Below, in pieces: positions 34,239 to 46,622 of a DNA stretch of 64,000 bases; the stretch's first letter is position 1; every line of letters begins with the position of its first letter. This DNA is from Deroplatys truncata (Eukaryota > Arthropoda > Insecta > Mantodea > Mantidae). The stretch is from positions 99,863,488-99,927,487 of the forward strand of contig CM060984.1 in the NCBI GenBank assembly GCA_030765065.1. Reading direction: 5' to 3'. The notes beneath the pieces are model-generated. The model did no database searches. It was not told the DNA's origin and saw only the letters and a program-made list of their open reading frames with translations. A program made the position numbers and the translations under genes.

Positions 34239-35222
34239 TGTTGAGCCCCACGTTTGGGAGCCAATTTCCGGCGGTATTATTTATAATGTTTGTGTATTTG
34301 TGTTTACTCACGTGATGAAGCCGTTTTGTGACGTGATTCTTTGTTAGGTTTGTTAGCTCCATCTGGTGTTAGCAATTTGCGGCAGTATTAGTGTTTGTTT
34401 GAAAGAATGCTGCTGTTATTTTATTTAATTTTGGTTCACTGTCCTCCGGCTAGCTATGATCTTATTGGTCGAGCACTTCTCTTTATACAGGTTGTGTAAA
34501 CGGAAAGGAGTCTCTTATCCAAATATAACACTGATGAAAGAATTTGTTTTACACTTTTATTGTCGAACACATTCACTATCACATTTACATATTGATCTTG
34601 ACACTCGCCAAACTGAAACTGTTATAATAACTTATTTACTGATCATTCTTAATTCGTGTACTTCAACTTTTTGTATAATTAACTTTACAACACTTGAGAT
34701 TTTTCATGACTGCTACGCGTAACCTGAGAATCGATAACCGACGTGTACTGTACAAATATTTCTGCTGGACTGAAGGCGACGTGTAACGTACAAATGTTTT
34801 CGACGAACTGGCGGACTGAAAGACTTTACCTCTAACCTAGCCCTTTTTATACTCCTACACCTCGATATGCCTAAAGATTATAACTGAGCTGCTATTGACA
34901 AATAAAACGCGCCAACATTAGCGTCTATTTTTACATCCAATGAAAATTATGAATACATATGCTCTAGGGAAAATGTTCCAGCAAATTCTAAAGAAAAACG
35001 CGCCAATATTACGTAACTTCCTCGTCTCTAATAATGATAAACAGCTCACCCCCTCGCTGCATTATTGCACGCTATTATTGTCAGTTTCAGTAAGGCCGTA
35101 TAAACTTACTTCTCAACAATAATTACAATCAACAAACATCTCAAATCAATGTCACATAAAAATGCATATTCATACTATAATCATTCTTTACATTTAAATA
35201 ATTTATGATACAAATTACTGCA
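34239..35222 (-). mobile_element. Solo LTR of the gypsy group, minus strand
   Basis: Reverse complement starts TGCAGTAATTTGTATCAT and aligns with most of the LTR at 13020. It shares the CGCGCC segments, the TATAAAA box and the tandem-repeat zone, though that zone is shorter here. Its end holds TTGGCTCCCAAACGTGGGGC. It is clearly more diverged than the 13 kb pair, so it is an older relative rather than the same family. No matching target duplication was found. Confidence 0.85.
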
Positions 35223-35429
35223 TCAACTTTCAATTCAATTTACACATTTCGTCGTAGGATACAGTAATTAAAGCGACGGTCAAATTTTTATAAAGCGTGT
35301 CGCTATGTGATGGCTTTGAAATTCCAAGCTCTTTGCGTGGCCACCAGAGAAAAAAAAACGAATAAGGCCTCACAGAATAGCAAGGAATATTTCGGAAATA
35401 GAGCACTTCAAAAAAAAAAAAAAGAAAAA

Positions 35430-36120
35430 AGAAATAGACAGCTAGAACCTTTAACACAAAACACATGAATTAAAAATTGTACTTTATCGTAGTGTCATAA
35501 AGCTTTATACCACCCCATTGCTACCAACTTTGGTTTCAAATCCAATCACATGACAATTGCCCTTTATATTTGTACATGTTTAATAAATCGACTTGGTTTG
35601 ATTAGCTCTCATATTTCATTACGTCTTTTTACATGATTAAATTCTCATGGCAATTTCATTATCTATTCACAATACAAATCGTCATACTTCAGTTTGTCGC
35701 AATGTGTTGCTCAGTTAACCTCTTCCTTGTGTTGGCAGCCTTGTACGTTCTTTGATCTGAATCATTATTCTTTTATCCATGACCTGAATAATCGATAAAA
35801 TAACGGCAGCTACAAATGTGGATGAAATTGAATTCCAAGAACCAAACGAAATTCTGAAAGCTGCCGAAAGTGAAACTGCTACCAAAAAATCCAGAAAACA
35901 ATATGACATGTTTCTTCACTGATTAGTGTAAGGTAAGTGCTGCTAGCGAATCAACATTCTCGCTGCACACATCTGTTCATCTTGCTCTAGGTGCAATTTC
36001 TTGAGTTGCATATAAGTCTGGAATCAATGCAGTTTTATCTTATTGTTATTTTACAAATTTAAGAGCTGTCTAAAAATAGTGTATGCAGCACGTTAAAAGT
36101 GATTTTATATTGATCTCAAA
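35430..36120 (+). repeat. Repeat family D, copy 1
   Basis: Unknown repeat of about 650 bp. Landmarks AATCAAACCAAGTCGA and ACTATTTTTAGACAGC are shared (on the opposite strand) with 39345-40035. No open frame or clear ends. Confidence 0.65.
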
Positions 36121-36768
36121 ATGAAACCCTACTTTTAACACTTGTTTCATAAATAACTATTATATGGCACAAATTTAGTGCTTTAATGCGAACTATGCAC
36201 ATTTTTTGTGTAGTAAGATTTTGTCTATCTCTTACAGTTTAGCAATAACACAAAGCCATTCAGAATGAAGAGGACTTCACAGGCTATTCCCAGAAATTCA
36301 AGATATATATTTTAATTGTCATGTAAATATCTTATTCAAATAGTATTTTAATGAAAATCGTTTCACTATTTTTGGGAAAACTGAAAATTTGGAAAAATCT
36401 TGCATGTAAAGAGTAGAATTTTCTTTAAAATCTTTGTGTCGCATCTCTGAAAGATGGTAAATCTAAATATCAAGTTTAGTACTCATCGGACATTTCGCTT
36501 TTGAGTTATGCTGTTCACAGACGCATACACGAGGACCTTTTTCTAAAAAACAACTTTTTTGGATTCAGGGATCTCAAAACATGTATCTTCTCGCATCCTA
36601 TTTTTGGTAGAATACAATACCTTCTCTTATATACTATAGGTAGGTGGCGGGGAAGGTAAAAATTAATTAGAATGTCACGTGAATGAACTAAATCCCTTAC
36701 ACATAAAACGTACAGTTTTACAGAAGGGGAAATCTAAAAGCCAGTTTTTAGTTTTTTAAACGAGTTTT

Positions 36769-37568
36769 TTTTCTTTCTCTACTATGTACAAAAGTAGGGG
36801 ATGTATTGCATTCTACCCAAAAATTCAATATCGAGATTTCACCGAAAATACATGTTTTGAGGTCCCCTGAATCAACAAAAGCATTTTAGAAAAAGGTCCA
36901 TGTGTGTGTGTCTGTGTGTCTGTGAACAGCATAACTCAAAAACGAAAATTCGGATAAATACCAAACTTGGTATTTAGTTTCAGTATCTTTAAAAGATTCG
37001 ACACAAAGTTTTTTAAGATAATCCCACCACCCCAGACTACCCTTTACATGAAAGATTTTTCGAAAATTTTAATTTTCTCAAAAAATAGTTCTAAGGATTT
37101 TGATTAAAATATCATTTAAGATACTTTCATGGCAAATGAAATGTGTATCTTGAATTTTCTAGGAATGTCCCCAAGTCTTCTTTCTGGTAAACACCAAGAG
37201 ATAGACAAAATTTTACTACACAAAAAATTTAGATCTCGTTAAAACACACAATTTATGTCCTATACTTTTTATCGAGTGAACCATTTCCGAGATATTCCTT
37301 GTTATTTGTTTGAAGTTTCCAATGCTTACATTTTTTCTCAAATGGGAATTCGCTATTCGTTTTTTATGCCTGGACATGCAAGGAAAATAGAATTCTCCAC
37401 ATAACAATTAGCTCTTAAAAGATTTGAATTATCGCTTATAGCCCATTGTACCTACAAGAAAACTAGCAATAAGATTTCTGCAAATGTTAATAGATGAAGT
37501 AGTGTTTGTAAAAATAATTTGAACAAGAGTAGAGAATGCAATGTGAGTGTAACCATCAGATTTTTAAA
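36769..37568 (-). mobile_element. Family A copy, near complete, minus strand
   Basis: From CTTTCTCTACTATGTACAAAAG to GAGTGTAACCATCAGATT. It has a short (GT)n tract near 36900-36922. A typical copy of the younger subfamily, with moderate divergence. Confidence 0.8.
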
Positions 37569-37910
37569 ATATAATTTGTTCATGTTTTACCAATGCATTT
37601 TCTTAATATAAATAAAGTTCTTTCCTTAAAATTATAGAAAAACGTTGCAGTAAAATCTTCACTAACTTCCAAAGAAAATGATATACCTATAGATTATATC
37701 TGAGTTAATTTGTGGCAAGCAATTAGGTGCGCTACTTCACTTGGGCGGTTCCTGACACAGATAGTGAAAAAACTGAAGGCTGCAGTCCTACTTGCTGTAC
37801 AAAACAAATTTGACAAATGCTTCACTTACTTTCTGTGTGGGAAGCTGCTGAGAAGAGGCGTTGCCAAAACGATGCGATGGATCAGCTGATTGCTATTCTC
37901 GAAGCGGAGG

Positions 37911-37954
<44 letters not shown>

Positions 37955-38278
37955 CCTGCTCGCACGTAGTCTATCGTGTTTGTCTCTAATCTCCGTGATT
38001 ACACATCACATTGTTTCATAATCACGTTTCCCAGATTACTCAAAACCGTGTTGATATCACGTGCCACATCAAATTAATATTAATCTGCGTACGTCGAATA
38101 TTGCAAATGCTTTGGGTTTATTTTTGTAATCGATATATGAACTTCCCTGCGGCGGAAATACTCATGGCTGTCGCCATTTACTCGAGCGCGGGTGAGTAGA
38201 AAACACAAAGAAAAGAAACATAGCGACCAGAAAAGATGGAATAAAGAATGGGAATGAGACATTAAAATAAAAAAAAAA
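37569..38278. other. Unassigned sequence with (CT)n tract
   Basis: No gene recognised. A pure CT microsatellite occupies 37914-37948. Confidence 0.45.
37914..37948. repeat. (CT)n microsatellite
   Basis: Pure dinucleotide tract. Confidence 0.95.
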
Positions 38279-39119
38279 TCTGATGTGTTACACTCACATG
38301 ACTTTCTCTACTCTTGTACAAACTATTTTTACAAACGCTTATTCTCCATCTACTTCATGTTAATCGAAATATTGAGATGTTAATCTTATTGCTAATTTTC
38401 TTGTAGATGCAAGGGAATTGCTAGGCTTTAAGCGATAGTCAAATATTTTAAGAGCTGGTTGCTATGTGGAGTATTCCATTCTCTTTGCATTACCAGGACA
38501 AAAAATAAATGAATAACGAATTCCCATTTGAGAAAAAGTATAAGTATTGGAAAATTTAAGGGAATAACAAGCAATATGTCGAAAAAGGTTCACTCAGTAA
38601 AAAAATATATATGACATAAATTGTGTATTTTAACGCGATCTACATTTTTGTGTAGTAAAATTTTGTCTATCTCTTATGGTATACCAGTTATGCAAAAGTC
38701 GTTCACATTGAGAAATACTTTTGGAGACATTCCCAAAAAATTCTAGATATACATTTCATTTGTCATGAAAATATCTTAAACATATGATATTTTAATCAAA
38801 ATCTTTAGTCATTTTTTAGAAAATTAAAATTTTCGAAAAATGATCCATGTAAAAGGTAATCTGGGGTGGGGGTATTTTCTTGAAAACCTTCGTGTTGCAT
38901 CTCTGGAAGATACTGAACCTAAATACCAAGTTTGGTGTTTATCCTACTGTTCGTTTCTGAGTTATGCTGTTCACAGACACACACACGGACATGTTTCCAA
39001 AAATGCTTTTTTTTTGGATTCAGGGGGTCTCAAAACATATATTTCCGATGAAATCTCGGTATCGTATTTTTGGGTGGAATACAATACTTCCCCTACTTAC
39101 TATACGTAGTAGAGAAAGT
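38279..39119 (+). mobile_element. Family A copy, complete
   Basis: An A-run then TCTGATGTGTTACACTCACA at the start, GTAGTAGAGAAAGTC at the end. The microsatellite is nearly absent (ACACACAC only, at about 38978), unlike its close relatives at 15 and 60 kb. Confidence 0.9.
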
Positions 39120-39121
39120 CA

Positions 39122-39225
39122 TAAATTCCCCTCTTCACCTGGGAATCGAACCCGCGAGCTTTGGATTTGGAGACTAGAACGCATACACCAGAGCACAGAG
39201 GCGGTCTAGTTATTAGCTCCTAATC
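39122..39225 (-). mobile_element. SINE fragment with tRNA-derived head, minus strand
   Basis: Minus strand: GCGGGTTCGATTCCCAGG (B-box) preceded by GGTGTATGCGTTCTAG. No body of useful length, and family A borders both sides. Confidence 0.6.
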
Positions 39226-39229
39226 CCCT

Positions 39230-40555
39230 CCACCAAAAGAATTGTGAAAAATTAAAAGTATTTGAAAATTCAAACCAATAATAAGGAATGTCTCGGAAGC
39301 GGTTAACTCCACAATAGTAGCTTATGATATAAGGGGTAAAAGTGTGGCATATACTATTTTTAGACAGCCTTCAAATTGGTAAAAAATCAATAATATTATA
39401 TTGATTCCTGAACTAACACAGACCACGTTCAGAACCCATCCTTGAAACAAGAGGAGAAAGCGAGAATTTAAATGTGTTGATGTTTTGTTGATTCGTTAGC
39501 AGTCATTTTCAGTGAAATTATTTTCAATATGTTTTGCTTTACACCAGCCAATGAAGCAATTAAATAGTATATCATATTGCTTTCTGAATGTTTGGGTATG
39601 TATTCCTAGCGTTATTCTTTCTGCTGTTCTGTAAATTCACCTGGCTCTTCCATTTCAGTTTACTCTGAATTAATCTTTAGTAGGTTATACTAGATAAAAG
39701 AATAACGTTTTATGACAAAGAGAGCAGATATAACGTATAGGTTAACTCTATTAGAATTGCGATAAATTGAAGCATGCCTACTTGTATTGTGAACAGATAA
39801 TGGGAGCACAATGAGAAATCATTCATGTAAAAAGACACAATAAAAAGCGAAATCTAATCAAACCAAGTCGAGTTATTAAGCATGTGCAAATACATAGGGT
39901 AATTGCCATGTGATTGAACTTGAAACCAAAGTTGTTCACAATGAAGATTAATGCACTAGTGTGATAATCTAAAGCTTTTAGCTCGTGTACACTGTGTTAG
40001 AAGTTCTACTTTTAGGTCATGCTGTCTAAACATATTTATTTAACATACATTTTGTGCTTTAACGAGATCTACATTTTTTGTGTAGTAAGATTTTGTGTAT
40101 CTCTTACAGTTTACCAGTTATTCAAAAGTCATTTAGAATTAAGAGGACTTCACTGACTATTTCCAGAAAATTCAAGATGTACACTTCATTTGACATGAAA
40201 ATATCTTAAACATATGGTGTTTTAATCAAAACCGTTAGAGTCACTTTTTAGAAAATAAAAAATAACGAACAATTTTCCATGTTAAGTGTAGTTTGGAAGG
40301 GCAGCATTTTCTTGACAATCCTATGTCATATACCGAACGTAAATACCAATTTGGTAAATAGCGAATTTTGGTTTTTGAGTTATACTGTTCTCAGACACTG
40401 ACACACACATATACACACAAAACACACCGGCGTGGGCACTGAGCTTTCTACAGATCTTTCATTTTGGTTTCAGGTAGTCTTAAAATGTGTATTTCCGATG
40501 AAATTTCGATATCAAATCTTTGCGTGGAGTGCAATGCTTCCTCTACTTACTAGTT
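39230..40555 (+). mobile_element. Family A copy interrupted by repeat D
   Basis: 39230-39340 holds the GGAATGTCTCGGAAGCGGTT region. 40045-40555 continues from TTGTGCTTTAACGAGATCTAC to CTCTACTTACTAG. D (minus) lies between, in the same part of family A as in the 34-36 kb copy. Confidence 0.7.
39345..40035 (-). repeat. Repeat family D, copy 2
   Basis: Opposite orientation to copy 1. The alignment is continuous by eye over the central 230 bp and again at the far end. Confidence 0.65.
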
Positions 40556-40618
40556 AGAGCTTATCTCAACCTTGAAAGAGAGTATGGAGGTAAATGGGAT
40601 ATCTCTGTGTCTATGTGT

Positions 40619-40855
40619 CGTCCTCCGTGGTCTAGAGTTACCATGCTAGCCTCTAGTTCACGATGTCGGAGTTCAAACCCGCCGGAGGGCTATGGATTTT
40701 TTCGGACGTAAGAATCCTTAGCATGACCTTTTGAAAGGGACGTAAACCCGGTTCCCGTGAGGCCTCTGAGCAACATTCCGCTCTTTTATGCCCCATAAAA
40801 ATGAGACGCTAAGGACCATATTAGTTAAAGAGCGTCGATAAATAAAATTCAGTTT
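40619..40855 (+). mobile_element. SINE S2 copy
   Basis: GTCCTCCGTGGTCTAGAG to GAGCGTCGATAAATAAAATTC. The head is complete but diverged; the middle has lost the CACGTAAAAGAACC segment. Confidence 0.8.
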
Positions 40856-41489
40856 AATTTTTCTGCTGTTGCATTTTCTGCATTTTTCTACTCTCGCGCT
40901 GTCGCCACGTTGGTAATAAGTATGCTGTAAATATTCATTTTTTATAAATTCCTGCTTTGGACATATCCTATGCAGAATATTTTTCTCTATCAGATTATAC
41001 CATTTTTAGAGCCTTCATAGATATTTGTGGGTATAAATACCTAAAGAAAACGGGATTTTCAGTCCGATATTTGCTGTTTCTATGCTTATCAGGTAGTAAC
41101 TAATAAACTAAAGGGTGAAATGCAAAAATATCTTTTTTTAGCTAGAGTAAATTAGTGTACTGATACCTGTCCCGTTTGAATTTCCTATCTTTAATTAGAT
41201 GCGCGTTATAATTTTTTAAATGAAATATTTTCGGTACGTTCTACACCCATGAAGTAGAAAAGTCAGCGAGAAACGTTTTTGTTATTGAGTTTACGACGGG
41301 GACCAAGCGAGAGAAAATGTTAAGGAGGTTTGGAGACAGTTTTAAAAGAAGCCTGAATCCTGTAACTTCTTGCATTCATTGTGTATGACAAACAAAAGTC
41401 ATTCATCTACCTGGCGCAACGTAGAAGTCAGTAAAAGTCAACATCAATTGTAAGACAGTGGGTACGTTTATAGTGCGAAGTGTTATGTC
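40856..41489. other. Unassigned sequence
   Basis: Nothing recognised. Confidence 0.4.
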
Positions 41490-41573
41490 AGTTATCTATT
41501 CCTGTGAAATCTAGTTATCTAAGTTTTGGGTAGAACACAATACTTCATATACATTAGTGCTAGAGAAAGTAAT
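41490..41573 (+). mobile_element. Family A fragment, 3' end only
   Basis: GTGAAATCTAGTTATC to GCTAGAGAAAGTAATAA matches the last 85 bp of the family. Confidence 0.6.
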
Positions 41574-41959
41574 AAGGAAACAAATGTGAACAAAAATAGA
41601 AATGGGGAAATATAAGCAGGTACTACATTTTGCATGTTGCTTATACTCTCCGTAGATATATTTTTGGAGATCAAATTTTTACGAGCTTCTACGAAGAGTA
41701 AAATTAACGATGGCAGAAATACTGGTACGACAGATTGGCCACACATACTTTAGCTCCATCGCAGGAATGGTAAAATTAGTAAGCGATTCGTCGTCAGCAG
41801 TCCGCAGATTAAATGTATATAGCAAAATGGCACAAACAATGAAGAAACAGACCTTAATAAATGCCTTTAAAATATAATAACTAGCCATCTAAAGGCAAGC
41901 AAAATTCAGGAAATGTACTTTGCTTAAAACGCAGTCAGTTCAAATAAAGAATCAAAAAC
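41574..41959. other. Unassigned sequence
   Basis: Two short minus-strand frames with no domain. Nothing else. Confidence 0.35.
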
Positions 41960-42622
41960 ATTGAATGTGTTGCATTTACATGACTTTCTCTATCCACTAT
42001 GTTTATTTTTACATTTCCTCTACACACTAATCACACAGTTTATTTTTCTGTCTACTTCATGCTAGTTGAAATAAACGCTTTCAGAAATGGTTTCGTTACA
42101 CATTTCGCTGTACGTTACAGCGGAGATACAGAAGATTGAAGCGATAGTCTTTAAAAGCGGGTGGCTATACGATGTCTTTGAATTTCCATGCCTCTTGCAT
42201 AACAAAAGAATTATTTAGCACTTCAAAAAAGTATAATGAATTATTGAAAAACTCAAAATAATAGCAACAAATATCTCGATAATGTTTAATAATAGAAATG
42301 TTATTTTACAAAAATTGTGTGTTTTAATCAGGTATACAATTTTCATGTCGTAACTCTTTGTATATCTCTTATGGTTTAACTTTTATACAAAATTATATAA
42401 AGTCCATTCAGAATGAAGGGGACTTCAGAGGCTATTCACAGAAAAATGGATATAAATCTTTTTAGTCATGCAAATATTTTAAACCTGTGGTATTTTAGTG
42501 AAAATACGGTTTTTTCCATGTAATGGGTAGTTTGGGTGATAGAATTTATGTGGAAATCTTCGTGTTGCCTCCTTGAAATATTCTGAACTTAAATATGAAG
42601 TTATGCACGCGCGCACACACCA
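41960..42622 (+). mobile_element. Family A copy, cut at the microsatellite
   Basis: Starts GAATGTGTTGCATTTACATGA and runs to the short CGCGCGCACACACC tract, where a SINE begins. The 3' end is missing. Confidence 0.75.
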
Positions 42623-42624
42623 CT

Positions 42625-43440
42625 CGATCTGGGTGGCTCAGTTGGTTAGGTGCTGGCCTAATGATCCCAAGGCCGATGGATTTTAAGTGTGCTTAAAAGC
42701 GACAGTACCATGTCAATAGATTTACTTTGTTATCTGTTTCAGGGTTGTAAGATCAGGCGACGGTGTTCCGCGTTTTGCTGCTGAGTGGTGGCTGTATGCT
42801 TCGTAAAAATTAAATTGAGTTTTATTTACGGACGCTCTTTAACTGTTGTAGTCCTTAGCGTCCTATTCTATATTGGGCGTGAAAGACCGGTAATTTTGTT
42901 CAGAGGCCTCTTTATCAGGTTTCAGGTTCTTTTACGTGCCGTAAATCTACGAAACTAAGGATTTGCTAAGGATTTTTACGCCCGTTTGAACCCGCGAGCT
43001 CGGGAACTAGAGGCTAGAATGGTAACCACTAAACCACGGAGGACAACATATGCTTCGTAGACTTTCTTCCCTGACGTCGTTGTGGGGCTGCTTAGTTGGG
43101 CCCCCTCCGAGTAGCCCCAACAGGGGAGAGCCGCCGGGTGTTATTTGGCTTGTGAGTGGATCCGAGCTGCGTTCGAGCTGGTAACGTTAGGGAGCCCGTC
43201 AATGCTTGCGCCCGTCGTCATCCTGATCTGGTCGTCCTTCGGGACTCTCCCCTCATCCCTCCCTCCCAGGGATTACGTAGAAGCCTACTTGCGGTGCTCT
43301 GCTCCTGTTGTGGGGGCCCCTCCATCCGCCCGAAGCTTTTTATGAAGGCTTGTCCTCATACTTACGTTCTATGTCAACAATTTTAAATTAGTTACTCTTA
43401 GTGTCTATAGATGACCGGCGCCAGTTTAGACTCCAGTGCA
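42625..43440 (+). mobile_element. SINE (S1-like) with a SINE S2 nested inside
   Basis: The head GGTGGCTCAGTTGGTTAGG has a tRNA A-box; the B-box is degraded. The body has CTGTTTCAGGGTTGTAAG, as in other S1 copies. S2 sits at 42806-43048 in reverse with an 11-bp duplication. S1 body resumes to about 43440 (CCTCCCAGGGATTACG). Confidence 0.75.
42806..43048 (-). mobile_element. SINE S2 copy nested in a SINE
   Basis: TATGCTTCGTA flanks both sides (42795-42805 and 43049-43059), a clear 11-bp target duplication. The head ends at CACGGAGGAC on the plus strand. Confidence 0.92.
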
Positions 43441-44161
43441 CGACAATACTACCACCCACTTAAGTTACTGTGTGCCGGAAGCATTGTGAATTGTACCGGT
43501 AGCAGTGCTTACCTTACACAGCGGAGTTCCCTTCTTTTCATTCCCCTGTATTTGCGCAGTCTATAGACTTGATAGTGAAATTTTGTAGCTGTAATTGTAG
43601 TCCAGTTGTCGTTTTTGTCTCCTATAAGCTCATGGCCTCTTAACACTTTTTATAAAGTGAATTGAATGATATGGCAATGCAAGCCAGCGAGTATCTGTTG
43701 TCATTTGTGTTCAGTTATACAATTATAAATAATAAAAGCCTGGAGCTGATCCCGCATGCCACACACTATCTCTGTGCCAAGACACTAATGGAGGATAAAA
43801 AATATGTAAGAGGAAATTCATAAAGCCCGTTCAAATAAGCAACTAATAATAAATTCCAAAGTGCAGTGCTTCAATGAACACCCGCGGGACGACCTTCTCT
43901 TGTATGCTTACGCTATCCTTCTCTTGATATAAATGATTCATATCTGTTAATGCAGTTAAAGCCTTTCTTCTCTAGACAATATGAAATGATAATACCAAAA
44001 GGCTAGCTTATGCCAAAATATTATCGAAGCATTAAAGAGAGAACTGTGGAGAAATAATGCTTCTTTCTTTCCAGGTTTTCATGAAACAAGAAATGGGAAG
44101 ACTTTATGGTTTCTAGTGTTGCAGAAGAGCACAGCATGTTTACATACTGTGAAAAGCTATC

Positions 44162-44163
<2 letters not shown>
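43441..44163. other. Unassigned sequence
   Basis: Nothing recognised. Confidence 0.35.

Positions 44164-44236
<73 letters not shown>
44164..44236. repeat. (ATT)n microsatellite
   Basis: Pure tract. The minus-strand poly-Asn open frame across it is an artefact. Confidence 0.95.
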
Positions 44237-44417
44237 TTTGCTCCTGATGTAAGGATACAACAGCAGTTGTAAAGGATAGATTATTCTGAGACCAGTTCCT
44301 CCGGACTTAAACTGCACTATTCTTGTATTCTGGTCTGTACAGTCAATATAGCTAGAAAAGCACATCTGCGGTTTATTAAATTTATACTAATGCATAATAT
44401 AAATAGAGGAAATTTTT

Positions 44418-44525
44418 ATGTATGTATGTGAGTGTATGAGTGCGCGCGCGCGTGTGTATGTGTGTGTGTATATATATATGTATGTTAGTGCGTTCGTGTA
44501 TATATTTATGAGTGTATGGATGTAT
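44418..44525. repeat. Mixed GT/GC/TA microsatellite
   Basis: TATG, GCGC and GTGT runs in series. SINE S2 follows directly. Confidence 0.8.
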
Positions 44526-44530
44526 ATGTG

Positions 44531-44825
44531 TCGTCCTCCGTGGTGTAGTGGTTACCATTCTAGCCTCTAGTTTTCAACGTCGCGGATTCCAACCCGGCGG
44601 AAGGCGATGAATTTTTTTCGGGGTAGAAATCCTTAGCAAGGCTTCCCTTCGGAAGGAAATAAAGCCAGTGGTCACGTGTCGTAGATTTACGGCACGTAAA
44701 AGAACCTCAAACCTTATAAAGAGGCCTCTGAGCAAAATTACCGGTCTTTCACGCCCAATATAGAATGGGACGCTAAGAACCACAGTAGTTAAAGAGCGTC
44801 CATAAATAAAATCCAATTTAATTTA
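44531..44825 (+). mobile_element. SINE S2 copy inside a microsatellite
   Basis: TCGTCCTCCGTGGTGTAGTGG to AGAGCGTCCATAAATAAAATCC. TGTATATGTG before and TGTATGTGTG after suggest a target duplication in the TATG repeat. The most complete S2 copy in the window. Confidence 0.88.
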
Positions 44826-44827
44826 AT

Positions 44828-44920
44828 TTGTATGTGTGTATATATGTATGCATGTATGTATATGTGTATGTATATATGTATGTATATGTGTATGTATGCA
44901 TGTGTGTGTATGTAGGGTAA
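44828..44920. repeat. (TATG)n/(TGTA)n microsatellite
   Basis: Imperfect tetranucleotide array, the right half of the tract interrupted by the SINE. Confidence 0.85.
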
Positions 44921-46075
44921 TCTCAAAAACCTTAACCGATTTTATTATGCTTTTACCATTGAAAAGACCCATTCTTTCTGAACGGACATGAACTATAAAA
45001 CACCTTATAATTTCAGTCCATAAATTACTAAAGGACTATCAAGTATTTGCAAAGCTTTCATTGAGAATGTTATGGAGTAGAAAATAGTTTCTGTACGCCA
45101 CAGATAGTACGTATAGAAACAAAACCGTTAGCTATACTTCGTAGAGAATACGTGTAAAAACAAAAGACAGTTACATTGTATTGCAATATACATAGATGGC
45201 TATGGTGTAACACTTAAACCAAACAGAATACAAAGCTTAAAAAGCAACAATCCAGCCTGTTTATAGCGGTATACATTGTAATGAAACAATATAAAAACTT
45301 CTAAATGACCTTATTTTAATTCTATAGATCCATGCACTGAGGTTTCTGGATACCAAAACCTTTTAATAACACTCATGTAAGGATGTTTTGCTTTGTTTTC
45401 TTTGTATTTATGTTTTAATTGAGTTTAGCAAAGCATACTAAACAATTGTATATTGAGAGAAAATTGCTAATATTAGAAATCAGTGAAGCCATATTTTATC
45501 ATTAACAACTGAGAAGGTTATTTTTCTGGATGGTTACAGACTGTCCTTTCCAAAGAGGTTATCTTGATGTCCTGGGAGTGCGAAACCTTATACTCATCAG
45601 TTTCACCATATTTCATTGTATATGTTAAGGGTTTGTGCATTATGTGAAAACGATGAATCTTTAATGCTATTAAATAACGAGAAGGTACAAAGGTTTAAAA
45701 TTTCACCTAATGTAATTATCTAGAAAATTACACTACAGTTCCGACCGATGATTATTTCACTGCCAAAGGGCACTTACAGGCTACGCAGCATTTCCAAAAC
45801 TCGGAAGACTATGGTGGGGGGAAGTTAAGGAAGTCAGACGTTTCGCCGATGTTTCATATTCTTTTGCGTAAATATCATTGGATTTTTCATCCCCTATTAG
45901 GAATTATAAGGCGCAATGGGAAGAATTCACCATAAAAATCCTCTGAGTCACTGTACAATACTTTCATAATGAACGGGGGAGGTAAACGAAATTAATTAAT
46001 TAATTAATTAATTAATTCGCCATTCGAGTTTAAAAAGCTAACCGTGCAACGTCGGATAAGGCAGGATAGTAATAT
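44921..46075. other. Unassigned sequence
   Basis: No gene recognised. A short (ATTA)n tract is at 45990-46016. Confidence 0.4.
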
Positions 46076-46622
46076 TGTGGCGTATCAGTATGCATTGTCA
46101 TACCAAACACATTATTGTGTCGCATTGTCAACAGCATTATTGGGTGACTGATTATTTCTTTCGGCGGAATGAGCCTTATCCTTTGACGCGGAACATGCCA
46201 GAGAGAGAAGGCTTTGTTTGAATCTCGCCTGGGATGACGCCAGCCCTGGCTAGCTAGCTTTACTAGACAGGGTTGGGGATGGGGGATATAATTTAGCGTT
46301 ACTGGAATGTGCGCGTCACTTTGTATGTGAGAGTGTAAGAGGCAAGTCGCGTGTGGCCAGTCCTCGACTTCGAGGCATCTCCCCTCATCCTTTGTTTACC
46401 TATGTGTAATGTAGAGCCACCAAGTGTTTTATCAATAAATTACAGGTAAGGTATGTTATGTAATATTTGTGTATTTTTATCAAAAAACCTCACGCCTTCT
46501 TCTGAATGCAGACACCAAGGTCCCGGTCCTCTCGCCGTTTGTGAACTCTGCTCCCCCATGTGCGTGTTGGGGTGATCAAAATTTTGCTGGGAACCTTTTG
46601 GCCCTCACCCCAGCATGTAACA
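46076..46622 (+). mobile_element. Possible solo LTR of another retrotransposon
   Basis: Starts TGTGGCGTATCAG and ends CAGCATGTAACA, with a GATATAATTTAGC TATA-like box and AATAAATTAC in the expected order. Base composition is GC-richer than its surroundings. There is no second copy and no matching target duplication, so this is only a candidate. Confidence 0.3.

Larger units (their letters stand above)
34103..36655 (+). mobile_element. Family A copy split by a solo LTR and by repeat D
   Basis: Family A pieces at about 34103-34238 (5' end), 35223-35430 and 36150-36655 (3' half ending GGGGAAGGTAAAAA) are collinear. Between them lie the solo LTR 34239-35222 and repeat D 35430-36120. The copy is diverged and has only a very short CA remnant. 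Confidence 0.7.

Noticed and set aside
44021..44365. Poly-Asn protein on the minus strand
   Set aside because: It is the (ATT)n tract read in one frame.
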